From the NCBI RefSeq assembly GCF_028372415.1, contig NC_092872.1, positions 261,169,008 through 261,233,007 of the forward strand: a stretch of 64,000 nt of DNA, read 5' to 3'. Below are positions 34,977-46,915 of the stretch, one piece after another (the stretch's first letter is position 1; every line of letters starts with the position of its first letter). Origin of the DNA: Notamacropus eugenii. Its lineage: Eukaryota > Chordata > Mammalia > Diprotodontia > Macropodidae. Under the pieces are notes generated by a model. The model was not told where the DNA came from. It searched no databases and saw only the letters and a program-made list of their open reading frames with translations. Made by a program: the position numbers and the translations under genes.

Positions 34977-35985
34977 GGGTTGGGAAGACTCAAGGAAATG
35001 ACAAGAGAAGACTTGAAAAAGAAGAAGGAGCTAGAAGAACAGAGAATACTGGCTGATGCACCAGCTGCAGTTGATGAGGAAAGAAAAGATATCAATCCTC
35101 ATATTCCTCAGTACATGCTGTCTGTGCCATTGTGTAGAGATCATCCAAAGGACCCACACTGAAGCACCAGAGAACCCAACTTGAGAAACAAAAAGCATGC
35201 AGTTCATTTGGAAAATGGGATGAGAGAGGTGTAAAAGAGAATACTGTGAGGATGAAATACCTAAAAGGAGGATATGAAAATTGTGGAGTTCTGATGCACA
35301 CACATAAAAGACTGCTTTGAGAGACCTCAGAGTATTGGAATCAAGTTCACAGAAGCCAACATAGTCCCAGATGAACATATACAACCTCAGTTCATGTTTG
35401 ACTATATTGGGAAAAGTGATCGGTGGGATGCTGACAACTCAGAGGAACATAGAAAGATGGAACAAAAATCTGCCCAAATCGACCTAAGTAAAAGTGCACT
35501 GAAAGCCCAGAAACTGCAGGAAGAATTAGCCTGAGAAAAGTCAATGAAACAAGTGAATTCACCGCAATGTCAGAAGGGAGAGGAACTGAATTCCCAGACT
35601 AAAAGACACCATAACTGTGATGATGACCATGAAGAAAAGTATGCAAATGACATTGACATGTCTGGACACAATGCTGACCAATTACAGTCTGAAATCTCAG
35701 GATTCGAGACGACATTGCTAAATACTTGTGAAATTGACATCCCAGTTCTGCCCACTATGATCCCAAAACAAGGGAATTTCCAGAGATCCAGACAGATGCC
35801 AAGACAGGAAAGAATCCTGATGAAGTCAGTTATGCAGGAGACCATTTGGTTACATACAGTGGATATACAATTTCCATGGCACAGAGTTGTTGGCCTGGGA
35901 GGCTTATGACAAAGGGTCTAGAATGCCATTCCAAGAAGATCCTCTAAAACTGGAGTTGCTGTATAAATCATTTAAAGTCAAGACT
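34977..35985 (+). pseudogene. SLU7: SLU7 partial retrocopy
   Basis: SLU7 is a zinc-knuckle protein needed for 3' splice-site choice in the second step. Recognised pieces in order are '[18 protein letters not shown]', '[15 protein letters not shown]' (about 35088-35131), 'DCFERP', '[13 protein letters not shown]', '[12 protein letters not shown]', 'KYANDIDM' and 'AWEAYDKGS' with '[12 protein letters not shown]' (about 35896-35979). That covers about residues 25-360 of 586; the C-terminal part is missing. It is intronless and broken by many changes. It follows BUD31 B after 180 anonymous bases and is replaced abruptly by a T module. Confidence 0.9.
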
Positions 35986-36190
35986 CCCCCAACAGCCATC
36001 AGCTCTGCAGATCTTAGGGCCCCAGGCCCCACCTTTCAGGGACCACAGCTGCCCTCATCTCCAGACATCCTGGGAGGTCTGCCTGAAATACCAAATACCA
36101 GATCCAACACTTTCAGGTTTCTAGATGTCTGATTGTCTATGTGAAAAGACAAATTCTCAGTAATGTGAGGAATATGAATCAGCCATTGAC
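35986..36190 (+). repeat. T module, truncated copy (downstream of SLU7)
   Basis: Contains the end part of the module: 'gacatcctgggaggtctgcc', 'ccagatccaacactttcagg' and 'gacaaattctcagtaatgtg'. It then joins the reversed L1 end. Confidence 0.75.
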
Positions 36191-36194
36191 CCTA

Positions 36195-36346
36195 AAAAGT
36201 ACTTCACATTGTTTTCAAAGCTGCCCATCCTGTCTTTGCGTCCTTGTTGGTTTTCTTTGTTCTCTGCAGTGCACTCTTTACTTTATCATTTTTCCTCCCT
36301 TTGTCTCTCAAAGAAGGCTACAATTAATCCTGGATATGTATATACG

Positions 36347-36380
<34 letters not shown>

Positions 36381-37195
36381 CGTATATATACACACATATG
36401 AGTTTATACACATACACACATACACACATACATGTACATAAATATCTATAAATATACTCATACATACACTTCCACCCTCATTCACTTATGTGCAAGACCT
36501 TACTATGCGTATTTCCACCTGTCATCTGTTTCTCTGATGGTGGATAGCATCTTCATTCATGGTCCAAGGTTTTCTAAATAAGTCAGCTCACCATTTCTTA
36601 TACCACAGCAATGTTCCTACCGCATCATGTCCTCTCTGAGAGGTTGTTGATGTACATTTCCCCCAATTTTCTACATTCCTTCTATTCTTGGCTACATAGG
36701 TTTGATTAACAGAAGAAAATTTAAAAACCAAAATCATCCTTTTTATGCTTCAACAATGCTCTCCTTCATAATACAGTTTAAGATCTGATACTGCTGAATC
36801 TTTCCTTTATATCTTTTTTCCTTTTTTTTGAAATTCCTGACCTTTTGTTCTTCCAAATGAACTTTGTTATTTTTTCTAACTCAGTGTAATTTTTTTTTAG
36901 TAATTTAATTGGGATAACATTGAGTAAGCAGATTAGTTAAGTAAAGTTGTCATTTGAAAATTTGTACTGACTGTACCTACCCATGAACAATAAATATTAT
37001 TTCAATTATTTATATCTGAATTTGTCTAAAAAGGGTTTTATGTTTACCATAAGGTCATGTAGTTCTTGTGTCTATTTTTAGCAGGCATCTCATCTGCTCT
37101 TTTATAATCTGTGGGTATTTTAAGTGATCTAAGACAATATTGAATAATATTGCTGACATACAGAGTAGTTTCTTTATTTTTTACTTTTATCCCCA
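36195..37195 (-). mobile_element. L1-like 3' piece, reverse copy of 32240-33290
   Basis: 'attgttttcaaagctgccca', 'atcctgaccttttg'-like text and 'caatattgaataatattgct' mirror the plus-strand piece. Together the two pieces enclose P module B, BUD31 B, SLU7 and the T module as inverted ends of about 1 kb. A TA/CA microsatellite lies at 36342-36440. Confidence 0.75.
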
Positions 37196-37204
37196 AATGG
37201 GGCC

Positions 37205-37390
37205 ATCACCAGTCATCTTGACTTATGTCTTGCCTCTGGCCTCCGATGACTCTGGAGGAGGAAACGAGGCTGATGACTTTGTACAGCCCTGTTTTACTCA
37301 AATCTAATTCACTGGAAAGTCAAGACATCACCTTCCTTTCGTCACTGTACCTCTTTGAGAACAAAGGACAAACAGCCACTACCAGCCCAA
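37205..37390 (+). mobile_element. Marsupial SINE related to the copy at 20600
   Basis: 'gatgactctggaggaggaaa', 'caagacatcaccttcctttc' and 'ctttgagaacaaaggacaaa' form the plus-strand version of the 5' part of the MAR4-like SINE. Confidence 0.7.
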
Positions 37391-37730
37391 AGTATATACT
37401 CATTGTATAAGGGTCTTTACTTATTTCATTCCTTTCTCCATTAGTTTTCCTGAGAAGATTTCTTTCCTTTCTCTTCATTAGTCATTGTTCTGCTCTTACT
37501 GTAGTTGACACATTTCTTGTTGGCTTGAGGTGACAAAGGGGAGCTGCGTTAGACAGAACAGCTCACTTACCCACCTTGCCTGTTAGTAGAGGCAGTTGAC
37601 CTCTAGCTTTCTGCAATGAATAACTATAATTCAAAATGATAGGTGAGAAGACCCATGCTCAGACTGAAGAGGGAGAGTTTCTGTACCCCTTCCCACCTCC
37701 CAGAATCTGTGTGTGAAACTTGCTTGGCAG
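37391..37730. other. Anonymous interval
   Basis: No gene or clear repeat recognised. Confidence 0.5.
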
Positions 37731-37734
37731 TTGG

Positions 37735-38030
37735 GTACAATGAAAAAGGGCAAAGGTCCTGAGTTCAAAACTGCCTTGGTCACTTACTGCCTGTGTGACC
37801 TTGAACAAGTCATTTTCTCTTTGTGCCCAGGTTTCCATAATTACAAATTGAAGAGGTTGCATTCAATCTATGACCCCAAGACTTCTCTCAGCCTTAGTTT
37901 CCTCATCTGGAAAATAAGAACAATTGATAGGTAATATATTTGATCTTAGCTCTCTGGGAGAAACGAAAGGGAAAGATGAAGGTTTGTGTGAAATCCAGGT
38001 AATATAGAACCAAAAGAAATCAATAAAATA
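37735..38030 (+). mobile_element. tRNA-type SINE
   Basis: 'gtcctgagttcaaaactgcc', 'gtgtgaccttgaacaagtca' and 'agtttcctcatctggaaaat' in the usual order. Confidence 0.75.
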
Positions 38031-38534
38031 TATTAATTTTAAATGGCTAGTTGACTCTTGATATAAGAACACAGTGGGTTGAGTAATTATATCTTTTAGG
38101 CAAAAGATTAAGCAATATCTTACTTTGCCTTAGAGTTTCAAAGTTTTAACGAAAGTTTCCCCAGGATCATAGATTTAGAACTGTCCCTTATAATAATGAA
38201 ATAAAAAAAGAGACAGAAAATCAGTGAAATTGATCAACACATAGACATATCTGTTATATGCAATGTTTCAGATCCTTACCTGTCATCTTCCCTCTCCTCT
38301 CATCTCTGTACAGGAAAGAGAAGAAATGTCATGTTTCTTCCTTGGGGCCAAGCTTGTTTTATACTTTTTCAACAGTTTTGCTTGTACAAGCTTTTCTTTT
38401 TTTTTTTTTTTAAAGCCCTTACTATGTGTCAGGAACTTTGCTGATTCTTAAAAAAATAAAGAAAAAGGAAAAATAGTTGATGCTTTTAGGAGTAACAATA
38501 GATAAAAGCTGACAACTTTAGCAACTTGGGGGAG

Positions 38535-38725
38535 TGGTGGCTTGGGACAGGAGAATCTAGCAGATATTGGTTTCTCTACCAGGATCACAAGCCAGTTAGG
38601 GAACATTTTCTTCTCCCTTTCCTGGGCAGCTTAATTTTCAGGGAAGAATCAGTCTGATGAAACCTCTCCCCTGGAACCTGGGCTCCTTGGTGCCCTAAGC
38701 TCAAGCTGAAAGCGCAGTTTTTCTG
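38535..38725 (+). repeat. Direct repeat, first copy
   Basis: It matches 39895-40095 ('gagaatctagcagatattgg' against 'gagaatcaagcaaatattgg', 'aagaatcagtctgatg' against 'aagaatcagtcagatg'). A SINE scrap precedes both copies. The family is unknown; it could be a pair of old LTR fragments or one duplicated segment. Confidence 0.6.
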
Positions 38726-39835
38726 ATGCTTGTCACAGAGACAGGAGTATAACCAGGCCCATGGATTCCACACTAGATCAGGTGGAAACAACCTCTTGGA
38801 ACAACTTTGGTCTCTCAGACACAGGAGCAGCTCAGACTCTGGTTTGGTAATTCCCACCTGGTAATTACCTGGCCAGCTGAGGCCAGATATGGTCCAGAAT
38901 TCTCTTCTGGAGCTGATGGACAAAGTTTAGTCATGTGTCTGATGAATGGATTGAAAATACCTAAGACTTTGCCAAAGCTACCCACCAAAGGAAATCTGGG
39001 TGAGGACCTGATCTCATTTTCCTTTGTTCCTTTTCATATCTTTTCACTGTGCAGATCTGTTGGTGACTTCAAGTTCAATAACAACCCGGAGTGCTGATAG
39101 CAAGTACCCTTATTGAGGGAAGCCTTTAATTTCCTCTTGGCAAACACCAATACCCTCCACCTTCATAACACAAAGGAGACAGCAATGCTACTAGGGAGTC
39201 AGTGGTGGAAGAAATTATAAAGCTGATACAATCACGGAGAAAATGATAAAGTGCTGTCCAATGAGCAGCATCAGCCCCTTTCCATATTAGGTTTGGTGAT
39301 ATCCATCAGCGTTGCTAGGTCCTCACTCTTATTACTGATTCTTAGCTCTTGAGCATGGTGCTGTCATTGTGGGAAGTATTAGAAGCTACGCTCCCTCCAA
39401 CCCTAGTCTTTTGATAACTTTCAGTCTTATTGTTCAAAGTCTTTCTGTCACTAATGTATTGCCTACAAGCAGGTGTTTCTATGGGGAATAGGGCTAAAGA
39501 TTACAGAAATGAGTCTTTTTCTGATTATGGCTCACTGTGCGATTTACAGCAAAATTACTTGGCTACTATGAGCTCCATTTAATCATCTACTCAGTGGATA
39601 GAATAACACTTCCTGTGAAAGGGTGCTCTGAAGCTTAATAAGATTGTGGCATCTTCTTCTGTGTGGATTTTGGAAAAAACCTTTAAAGACAATGGGGGTT
39701 TCTTTGGCCATCCCATAGCTACTGAAGGAGGCTGGAGATTCACAAATTATTCGCTCATCCCCTAGGCCCCCCTCAAAAAAAATCCAAACTAAAAAATCCA
39801 CATTCTATGGATTGTATAAAAATTTGTATTTAATC
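38726..39835. other. Anonymous interval between direct repeats
   Basis: No gene recognised on either strand. Confidence 0.5.
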
Positions 39836-39839
39836 CATA

Positions 39840-40195
39840 AGCAATCGATCAATAAACATTTATTAAGCAGCAATTATGTGTCAGGTTTTTCCAGGTAGGA
39901 GAATCAAGCAAATATTGGTTTCAACCAGTATTACTAGCCAGTGAGGGAGCATTTTTCTCCATTTCTTCAGGAATCCAATTTTCCCCATTAGGCAAGAATC
40001 AGTCAGATGGCAGTTGTTTTTGAAACTTCTCCTGTGAGACCTGGATTCCTTGATGTCCTTACTCTCACCTCAAACCCAGGTTGAAACATCAGTTTTCATT
40101 TAGGTATTTATTAATACTATGCTAAGCACTGGGGAGACTAGAAGAGGCAAAAGACAGTCCCAGTCATCAAGGACTTTACAATCTAATAGACGGGG
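39840..40195 (+). repeat. SINE pieces and second copy of the direct repeat
   Basis: A 'caataaacatttattaagca' SINE scrap (39850-39890), the repeat copy (39895-40095), then another SINE piece with 'caaaagacagtcccagtcat' and 'ggactttacaatctaataga'. Confidence 0.65.
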
Positions 40196-40441
40196 TGAAC
40201 ATGTGAACAAGATACACCAAGCAAGCTAGGAAGGCACTAGAATTAAGAGGGGTTGGGAACGGTTTTAATTGCAGAAGGGCTTGTGGATCCATCACTTCAG
40301 AGTGCCCTATACTCTGGGCCCACTTGTTCCCTTCCTTGCATGATAAGCATTTTGTTACCCTCTGGGAGCTAGAGAGAACTCAGAAATTTGCCATTAGTAC
40401 AGAATGTGAGTGGTGTCTCATCACAACTGATATTGCTGCAC

Positions 40442-40444
<3 letters not shown>

Positions 40445-40513
<69 letters not shown>
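40445..40513 (+). repeat. (GT)n microsatellite, about 34 units
   Basis: Uninterrupted GT tract. Confidence 0.98.
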
Positions 40514-40514
<1 letters not shown>

Positions 40515-40794
40515 AGAACTCAGCCTAATTCTGTGCTGTAAGTACTTGGTAGGGCTGAAGCTTTCACACACACAAATACTTACTCCCTCTTTTTCCCTTC
40601 CAGAGATTTACTTCTTTTACTCAAGGGAGTTAACATGTAAAGCATTTTGCAAACCTTGAAGTGCTACAAGAATTCTTGCTGCTATTAAATATTATCATTT
40701 CTCTTGAGCACATGTGTGTACATATACATCTATACATGTGCTCAGATCTTGAGGTTCCTTCTAGATATTTTTCTTGGGTTGTTTTTTATGGGGG

Positions 40795-40990
40795 GGCGTT
40801 TGTGCTTTCTTTCACAATATGACTAATATGGAAATATTCTGTGCACAATATACTGCACATGTATAACCTATCCTAAACCAGATTGCTTCCCTTATCAATG
40901 AGGGAGGGAGAGAATTTGAAATAAAAATTTTAAAAAACAAATGTTAAAAATTGTTTTTATACATAATTGAGGAAAAAATAAAATACTAAA
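40795..40990 (+). mobile_element. Retroposon 3' end (LINE type)
   Basis: 'tgcacatgtataacctatcc', 'aatgagggagggagagaatt' and 'aatgttaaaaattgttttta' form a 3' end that is very common in marsupial genomes. Exact family is not resolved. Confidence 0.6.
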
Positions 40991-41380
40991 TAAATGATAA
41001 AAAAAGAAAGTTCTTCCCAGCTCTGATAGCCTATATTCTAAGATTTCTCCCAGGACCATGATAATCTATGTTCCAAGGTCCCTCACATCTCTGGTGTTTT
41101 ATGTTTATGACTATGTCACCTTGTATAACTGAAATTTAAACTCGAAACATTTCTTGGCTGGTTTGAGATTTAGTGAGGTTTCTATCACACAATTGAAAAC
41201 GTTTGTTTCTGTTACATCTCTTTCTTGAAGTGTTTGTATCTCTTAGTACAGATCATTACATTTAAAAATGATATTTAGGAAGAAAATATAATAAGATTTA
41301 AATACAGATATATTAGAATGTTTAATAAAATACACTAAAGATGTGGTAAGGTATATCTTTGGCATTCTAAGTGATGCCAT
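40991..41380. other. Anonymous AT-rich interval
   Basis: No gene or clear repeat recognised. Confidence 0.5.
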
Positions 41381-41384
41381 TTAA

Positions 41385-41560
41385 ATAAAATAACTCACTG
41401 TTTGACCTTGGATGAATCACCTGACCTCTCTGATCCTACCAGGCCTTATTTGTAAAATTAATTCAATTCAACTCAACAAACATTTATTGAATTGATGAGT
41501 TGAAGTAGATAATCTTTCTGGTGCTTTCCAGCTCTAAAATTCTCTGATTCCCTGAATTTC
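41385..41560 (+). mobile_element. SINE fragments
   Basis: 'ttgaccttggatgaatcacc' and 'caactcaacaaacatttatt' are pieces of tRNA-type SINEs. Confidence 0.65.
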
Positions 41561-41819
41561 ATTATTGGTTCTGACTTTTAAGGACATGGATTCCTTTATT
41601 GGTACAGTACACATTACCCATTTCTCATCAGGGCAATCAGATTGACTGTGACCTGGAGAAAACGGTCAATTTTGACCATCTCTAAGATCTCTCTGGATCA
41701 CTGCACAATCAATTTAGCAGCAGTGTTTGCATAGATGGAGCTGACTGCTCAAGGTGAGTCAAACTGATTGATTGGTTCTGTCATGCCAAGGTCAGTTGTT
41801 TTCCTTGTATAGATCCACC

Positions 41820-42055
41820 ATTTTCTTTTTCTCTTCCTTTGTTTCCTATTCTCATTCCAATTTCTTTTTTTCCTTTCTTTTCCTGTTCTAAACCCTTCCT
41901 TTGTTTCTCTTTCTTTTCTTTCTTACCCCATTTTTATTCTTCCCTTTCTGTTTCTCCTTTATCATTTTCTTTCTTCTTCCTCCTTTCTTTCTCTCCTATT
42001 TTTTTCTCTCTACTTTCTTCTCTTTTCTGTTTTCTCTCTTCCTTCAGATTCTTCA
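41820..42055 (+). repeat. Pyrimidine-rich tract
   Basis: Over 230 bases of mostly T and C in irregular TTTC/TTCC units. Open frames through it are compositional artefacts. Confidence 0.85.
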
Positions 42056-42299
42056 ACTATCTCCTCTTGTCAGAAGCTATAGAGCCTGAGAAGTATCATA
42101 ATTGTCAGATATTCCCTGAGGACTATTTGAGAAAGTGAGGAAATAGCCTTAGGGTTTATGTTGGGTGCTAGAAAGCATCCTTGGTGTAGCACTGGAATGA
42201 CTGACCATGGAACAGAGGAATGAAATTGAGATTGAGAGGACATTTGAGTGTCTGAGAGAATATGAAGGAGTATGGATGGGAGGCTTGAGTGGTATAGGA

Positions 42300-42600
42300 A
42301 CAGAGAGTCAGATAATGATAGAATTGCAAAACAGGAAGGAAGGACTCCAGAGGCTGTTTAGTTCCATCCAAGGCTCTCATCTATATTAACCTTCATTCAG
42401 CTTTTGCTTCAAGACCTCCAGTGAAAAAGAACTGATGGTCTCTCCAGGCAACTCATTCTACTCTAGCATGATTTTTTAGGAAAGTTTCCTTATATGAATC
42501 AAAAATCTGCCTCCTTGAAATTTCTACCCATTATCTCTAGTTTTGCCCTCTGGGTCCAAGGATCAGTCACCACTTATATCAACAAACATTTTAAGATAAT
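42300..42600 (-). mobile_element. Ancient amniote interspersed repeat
   Basis: 'aggaaagtttccttatatga', 'aatctgcctccttgaaattt' and 'ctagttttgccctctgggtc' belong to a diverged repeat also present on the plus strand at about 46560-46915, 47440-47570 and 59490-59580. Probably a CR1/L3-like 3' end; family name not certain. Confidence 0.55.
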
Positions 42601-43530
42601 TCATTTTCTTTTTTAAAATTAATTTATTTGTTTTCAGTTTTCAACAATCATTTCCATAAGTCTTAAACTTTCTCTGCCTCCCTCTTCCCTCCCTCCCTGA
42701 GATGGCATGCTATTGTTTATGGGTTCTGCACATACATTCTTATTAAATACATTTTCACATTAGTCATGTTGCATAGAAGAACTAAAAAAGATGGGAGAAA
42801 CCATGAGAAAAACCGAAAGAAAACCAAGCATAAAAGAAAATAGTCTGCTTCATTCTGTGTTCTGATTTCATAGTTCTTTCTCTGCATGTGGATGGCATTT
42901 TGCCTTGAGTCTTTTGGGAATGTTTTAGGTCCTTGCATTGCTGTGAAGGGCTAAGTCTATCAGAAGTATTCCATTTCATTCATATACCACAACTTGTTCA
43001 GCCATTCCCCAGTTTATAGGTGTTCCCTCATTTCCAGTTCTTGGTCACCACAAAGAGAACTGCTATAAGTATTTTTGTACATGTGGAACCTTTTCCCATT
43101 TTTATGATCTCTTTGGGATACAGTCCTAGAAGTGATATTGCTGGGTCAAAGGGTATGCACATTTTTATAGCCCTTTGGGCATAGTTCCAAATTGCTTTGC
43201 AGAATGGTTGGATAAGCTCACAGCTCCACCAACAATGAATTAATGTTCCAACTCTCCCACATCTTCTCCAACATTTATCATCTTCCTGTTTTGTCATGTT
43301 AGCCAATCTGATAGGTGTGATGTGATATCTCAGAGTTGTTTTGATTTGCATCTTTCTAATCAATAGAGATTTACAGCATTTTTTCATATGACTATAGGTA
43401 GCTTTAATTTCTTCCTCTGAAAACTACCTTTTCATATCCTTTGACCATTTATCAATTGGGGAATGACTTGTATTCTTGTAAATTTGACTCAGTTCTCTAT
43501 ATAAGGATAATTAATTTTCAGTCAACAAAA
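42600..43530 (-). mobile_element. L1 (marsupial) 3' end with the end of ORF2
   Basis: On the minus strand the end of ORF2 is readable: 'MQIKTTLRYHITPIRLA', 'CWRRCGRVGTLIHCWW' and 'IPFDPAISLLGLYPKE', followed by the 3' untranslated landmarks seen at 1-520 and an A-rich end near 42605. It is 5' truncated and younger looking than other L1 pieces here, but the ORF2 end is not intact. Confidence 0.92.
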
Positions 43531-43636
43531 TTCTATTTTATCTCCCTTTATTAAAAAGGAAAAACTCACCTTATAACAAATATTGATAATCAAACAAAAC
43601 AAATGCCTTCATTGGTCATACCCACATAGATTTTCT

Positions 43637-43770
43637 CTCTCTCTCTCTCTCTCCCACACTCTCTCTCTTCCTCCTCTCTCTCTGTCTTTTTGTATATATA
43701 CATATATATAAACACATGCACATACATTATACATCTATCTACCCATGTATCATCTACTTATCTATCTATC
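43637..43770 (+). repeat. CT, TA/CA and TATC microsatellite cluster
   Basis: A CT tract at 43637-43685, then short TATA/CACA and TATC runs. Confidence 0.85.
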
Positions 43771-43829
43771 TCATTCTGTCTCCTAAGTCCATCACCTCTG
43801 TAAGATATCAACGCGCATTTTTATTAGGC

Positions 43830-43930
43830 CTTTTCCCTTTTCTAGACACTGTGTTAAGTATGGAGGATACAAATAAAAAGAATGAAATCATTGGTACTCT
43901 CAAAAAGCTTACAAATCTAAGAAGATGCAT
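43830..43930 (+). mobile_element. SINE fragment
   Basis: 'acactgtgttaagtatggag' followed by 'gatacaaataaaaagaatga', the 3' part of a common marsupial SINE. Confidence 0.65.
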
Positions 43931-44186
43931 TGCTGTGTGTCCAGCTTCATAACTCTGAAGGCCAATGCCCTTTCCATTTGACTCGCAGCTAAAATCTCTA
44001 ATATGTATTTTTTCCCCCTATTAGAATGTTAGCTCCTTGGCAAGAGGAACTGTTTTTGCTTTTCTATTTGTTCTTTGTGTAACCAAAGTCTATTTGAATA
44101 AAATTCTCTTTAATGGTGGAGATTGATTACTCATTGCTCGTGAGGGTTTGGGAAAAGAGAGGGCCTTGTCTCAGCTTCTAGCTGAG

Positions 44187-44226
44187 AGAGAGAGAGATAG
44201 GTAGAAAGATAGATAGATAGATGGGG

Positions 44227-44306
<80 letters not shown>

Positions 44307-44334
44307 CAGACAGAGAGACAGAGAGAAAGAGAGA

Positions 44335-44366
<32 letters not shown>

Positions 44367-44370
44367 TAGG
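44187..44370 (+). repeat. (GA)n microsatellite with GATA and GACA variants
   Basis: Long GA tract (about 44227-44285) flanked by GATA and GACAGA variants. Encoded Ser/Leu-rich frames are spurious. Confidence 0.96.
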
Positions 44371-45055
44371 AGATATAAGGTACCAGATTTTCTTTAGGTT
44401 CTTGAAGCAAGAGAAACTTAATTCCCCTACTCTCATAGACTTAAGATGGAGGCTCCAAAAGGAATCAGTCAGTCAGAAGGAGATGCTTCAGGGGTGGGAA
44501 GTACTTTCAAGGTGAGAAGTAGTGCAAAGGGTGGAGTGAGTTTTCAGGGAGAAAAGGCAGAAGATGAACACAGAGTCAACAAGCTCCACCAATGAGATGA
44601 GTCTGATGCAAATAGGTTTTGAGCCTGGATTTCTTTATCCTTGTAGTCTCTTCCTACGTTTGGCATGGAAAAGCCTGGATGAGATCCGGGAGTAAGATTT
44701 GGTCTCATAGTTTATTTAATGGGAGCATTTTCTGAGCTCTTTCTAGACTGTTTTGGGTAGAAAGTACCTTGGAGTGTGGGCTCCAGGAGGTAACAGGGTG
44801 ACACTGCATGGGACATATGTAATTGTGAGAAACAGCATTGTGACACCATTTCTCCATCTTTTTCTCATCAGAACTTAACTTTTCCCTCTCCTCCTTCTCC
44901 TCTCCCTCTTCCTCCTTTTCTTTCTCTTCCTCTTCCCCTTCCGCTTCCTTTTTCATGATAGAGAATGACACTGACTAGGGTTACAGAATCAAAGAATTTC
45001 AGTATTTGAGAGGGGGTCCAATCCAGACCCGAACAGGATTCTTCTCTACAACATA
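44371..45055. other. Anonymous interval with pyrimidine tract
   Basis: A CT-rich stretch lies at 44878-44950. No gene recognised. Confidence 0.5.
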
Positions 45056-45059
45056 GTAA

Positions 45060-45200
45060 ATAAATCACAGGATCATAGGATCCAAATCTAGATCAAGAAG
45101 TAGCCTTGGAGATTATGTAGTCTAATTCCTTCCATTTTCATATGAGGAAATGGAGGTTTAAGGAGATTAAGTGACTTAGCCAAGGTCACACAATTCCTTC
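45060..45200 (-). mobile_element. MIR-like SINE fragment
   Basis: 'catatgaggaaatggaggtt' and 'gacttagccaaggtcacaca'. Confidence 0.7.
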
Positions 45201-45659
45201 ATATTCTTCATTCCTCTCCAGGCTGCACTACTGACCTGTCTCCATCAGACTTTTTCTACTATGCCATAGAAACCTCTTCTCCCTGAAAGCTCACTCCATC
45301 CCTTCTATTATTTCTCACCTTGGAAGTCCTCCCCACCCCTGCAGCATCTCTTTTGAATAGGCTGATTAGTCTTGGAACCTCCATCTTAAGGAGGATGAGT
45401 GGATCAACCATGTCTGCAATCTTCTCTGGGTTGCTCCCCTGACTCTCCACAAGACTTTCTCTACCATGTTGGGTTTCAGAGGCTCCACTGCCCAGCCCTG
45501 CCCCCTTCCACTTTGCAGTTCCCTTTTGTGAATTGTGTTCACACACTAGGGGACAGTAGGGAGTATCTTTCTTTGTGTGTGAATTTGTATTCCCATTGTA
45601 TTCCTAATAATAAAAACTTATTGATGACTCATATCTTACAAACCAGGAGCGATAGAAAG
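45201..45659. other. Anonymous interval, possible L2 remnant
   Basis: The text 'ctccaggctgcactactgac' and the following phrase pattern are L2-like but too diverged to call. Confidence 0.35.
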
Positions 45660-45900
45660 ATGGAAGTAAACAAGTATTTCTTAGGCACCTAGCATGTGCC
45701 TGGTATTGCTTTACATGCTTTACAAATATCTCATTGATCATCACAACAACCCTGAGAGACAAGTGTTATTACTATTCTCATTTTTACAGTAGAGGAAACT
45801 GGGTCACATATTATTAATTTTATCTGAGGAAGCATTTTAATTCAGCTGTTTCTGATTCCAGCACCCGTGCCTATCTACTCTGCCACCCAGCTGCCTCAGA
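45660..45900 (-). mobile_element. MIR-like SINE
   Basis: 'gcacctagcatgtgcctggt', 'cattgatcatcacaacaacc' and 'ctctgccacccagctgcctc'. Confidence 0.8.
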
Positions 45901-46164
45901 CACAGCAGTGTGGGCATATGTAAGGCAGGACATCCTGAAAGCCAGACCAATAGAGTGAGCCGCTACCCAGATAGCCAGGAGGATGAATCTTAGGTGGGTC
46001 CAGGGTAAGTGTGGTGAGATCTTGTTGTCCCACAGGTACTTCCTAATGAAAAATATATTGCAGAAGTTTTTTTCTTTTTGCTTCCAGGACGCTAAAAAGT
46101 GACTCAATAGTGGAGCTTTACTAATGGAAGGTTTTCCCTGTTGTCTTTATAAAAAGAGAACAGG

Positions 46165-46380
46165 CAGTTGGAGAGGCAGTGTGACTCAATGGGAAGGGTT
46201 GGGGCTCTGGAGTAAGAGAGCCTGGGTTTGAATCCCAGACCTGCTCTTCTTTACCTGGCTGGCTGTCATTTTTCTCTTTGCCTCATTGAGCCTCAGTTTC
46301 TCACTCTGTAAAATGAAGACATTAGACTGAATGATCTCTAAGACCCCTTTGGTTCTAAACCTCTGATCCTATGACCAGGA
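46165..46380 (+). mobile_element. tRNA-type SINE
   Basis: 'ggcagtgtgactcaatggga', 'agcctgggtttgaatcccag' and 'cctcagtttctcactctgta'. Internal Pol III box B is recognisable in 'gggtttgaatccc'. Confidence 0.8.
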
Positions 46381-46559
46381 AAAGGATATCAAAACTTGTG
46401 ACTCATCACCACTATCTTGATGACCTGTGAAATTTCACTTGATTTGATATATGTCCAGAAAAGTGAGGGCAACTGGGATGGAGAAGGGACTTGGCACATA
46501 GTAGGTACTCAATGAATGCTTGCTTCCATACCATATGAGCTGAAGAAAGTAGGAATTTT

Positions 46560-46915
46560 GAACCTGGAGCAGAACAGACCTAGGTGACTCATGCTAACTG
46601 TATTCAAGTATTTGAAAAGCTGTTATGGCGAAGTGGGAATAGACTATTTTTTTCTCTAATTGTTCTCAGAGGTTAGAACCAGGAGCAGTGGGCAGAAGAT
46701 GAAGAAAGGCAGGTTTAAGCATGCTGTTAGGAAAACCTTCCTAACAGTGAGAGTTGTTCAGGAGTAGAATGGACTGCCTGGGTAGGTGGGGGCTCCCTCC
46801 TCACTGCGGGGTTTTAAGAGGACCCTGGATGACCACTGGTTGGGCTATTGTAGAGAGTATGGGCTGGAACTGTGACTGCTGAGGTCCCATCCAACTTTGA
46901 AATTCTATGACTCAC
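46560..46915 (+). mobile_element. Ancient amniote interspersed repeat
   Basis: 'gttagaaccaggagcagtgg', 'aaaaccttcctaacagtgag' and 'gaggtcccatccaactttga' match the family described at 42300-42600. Confidence 0.6.
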
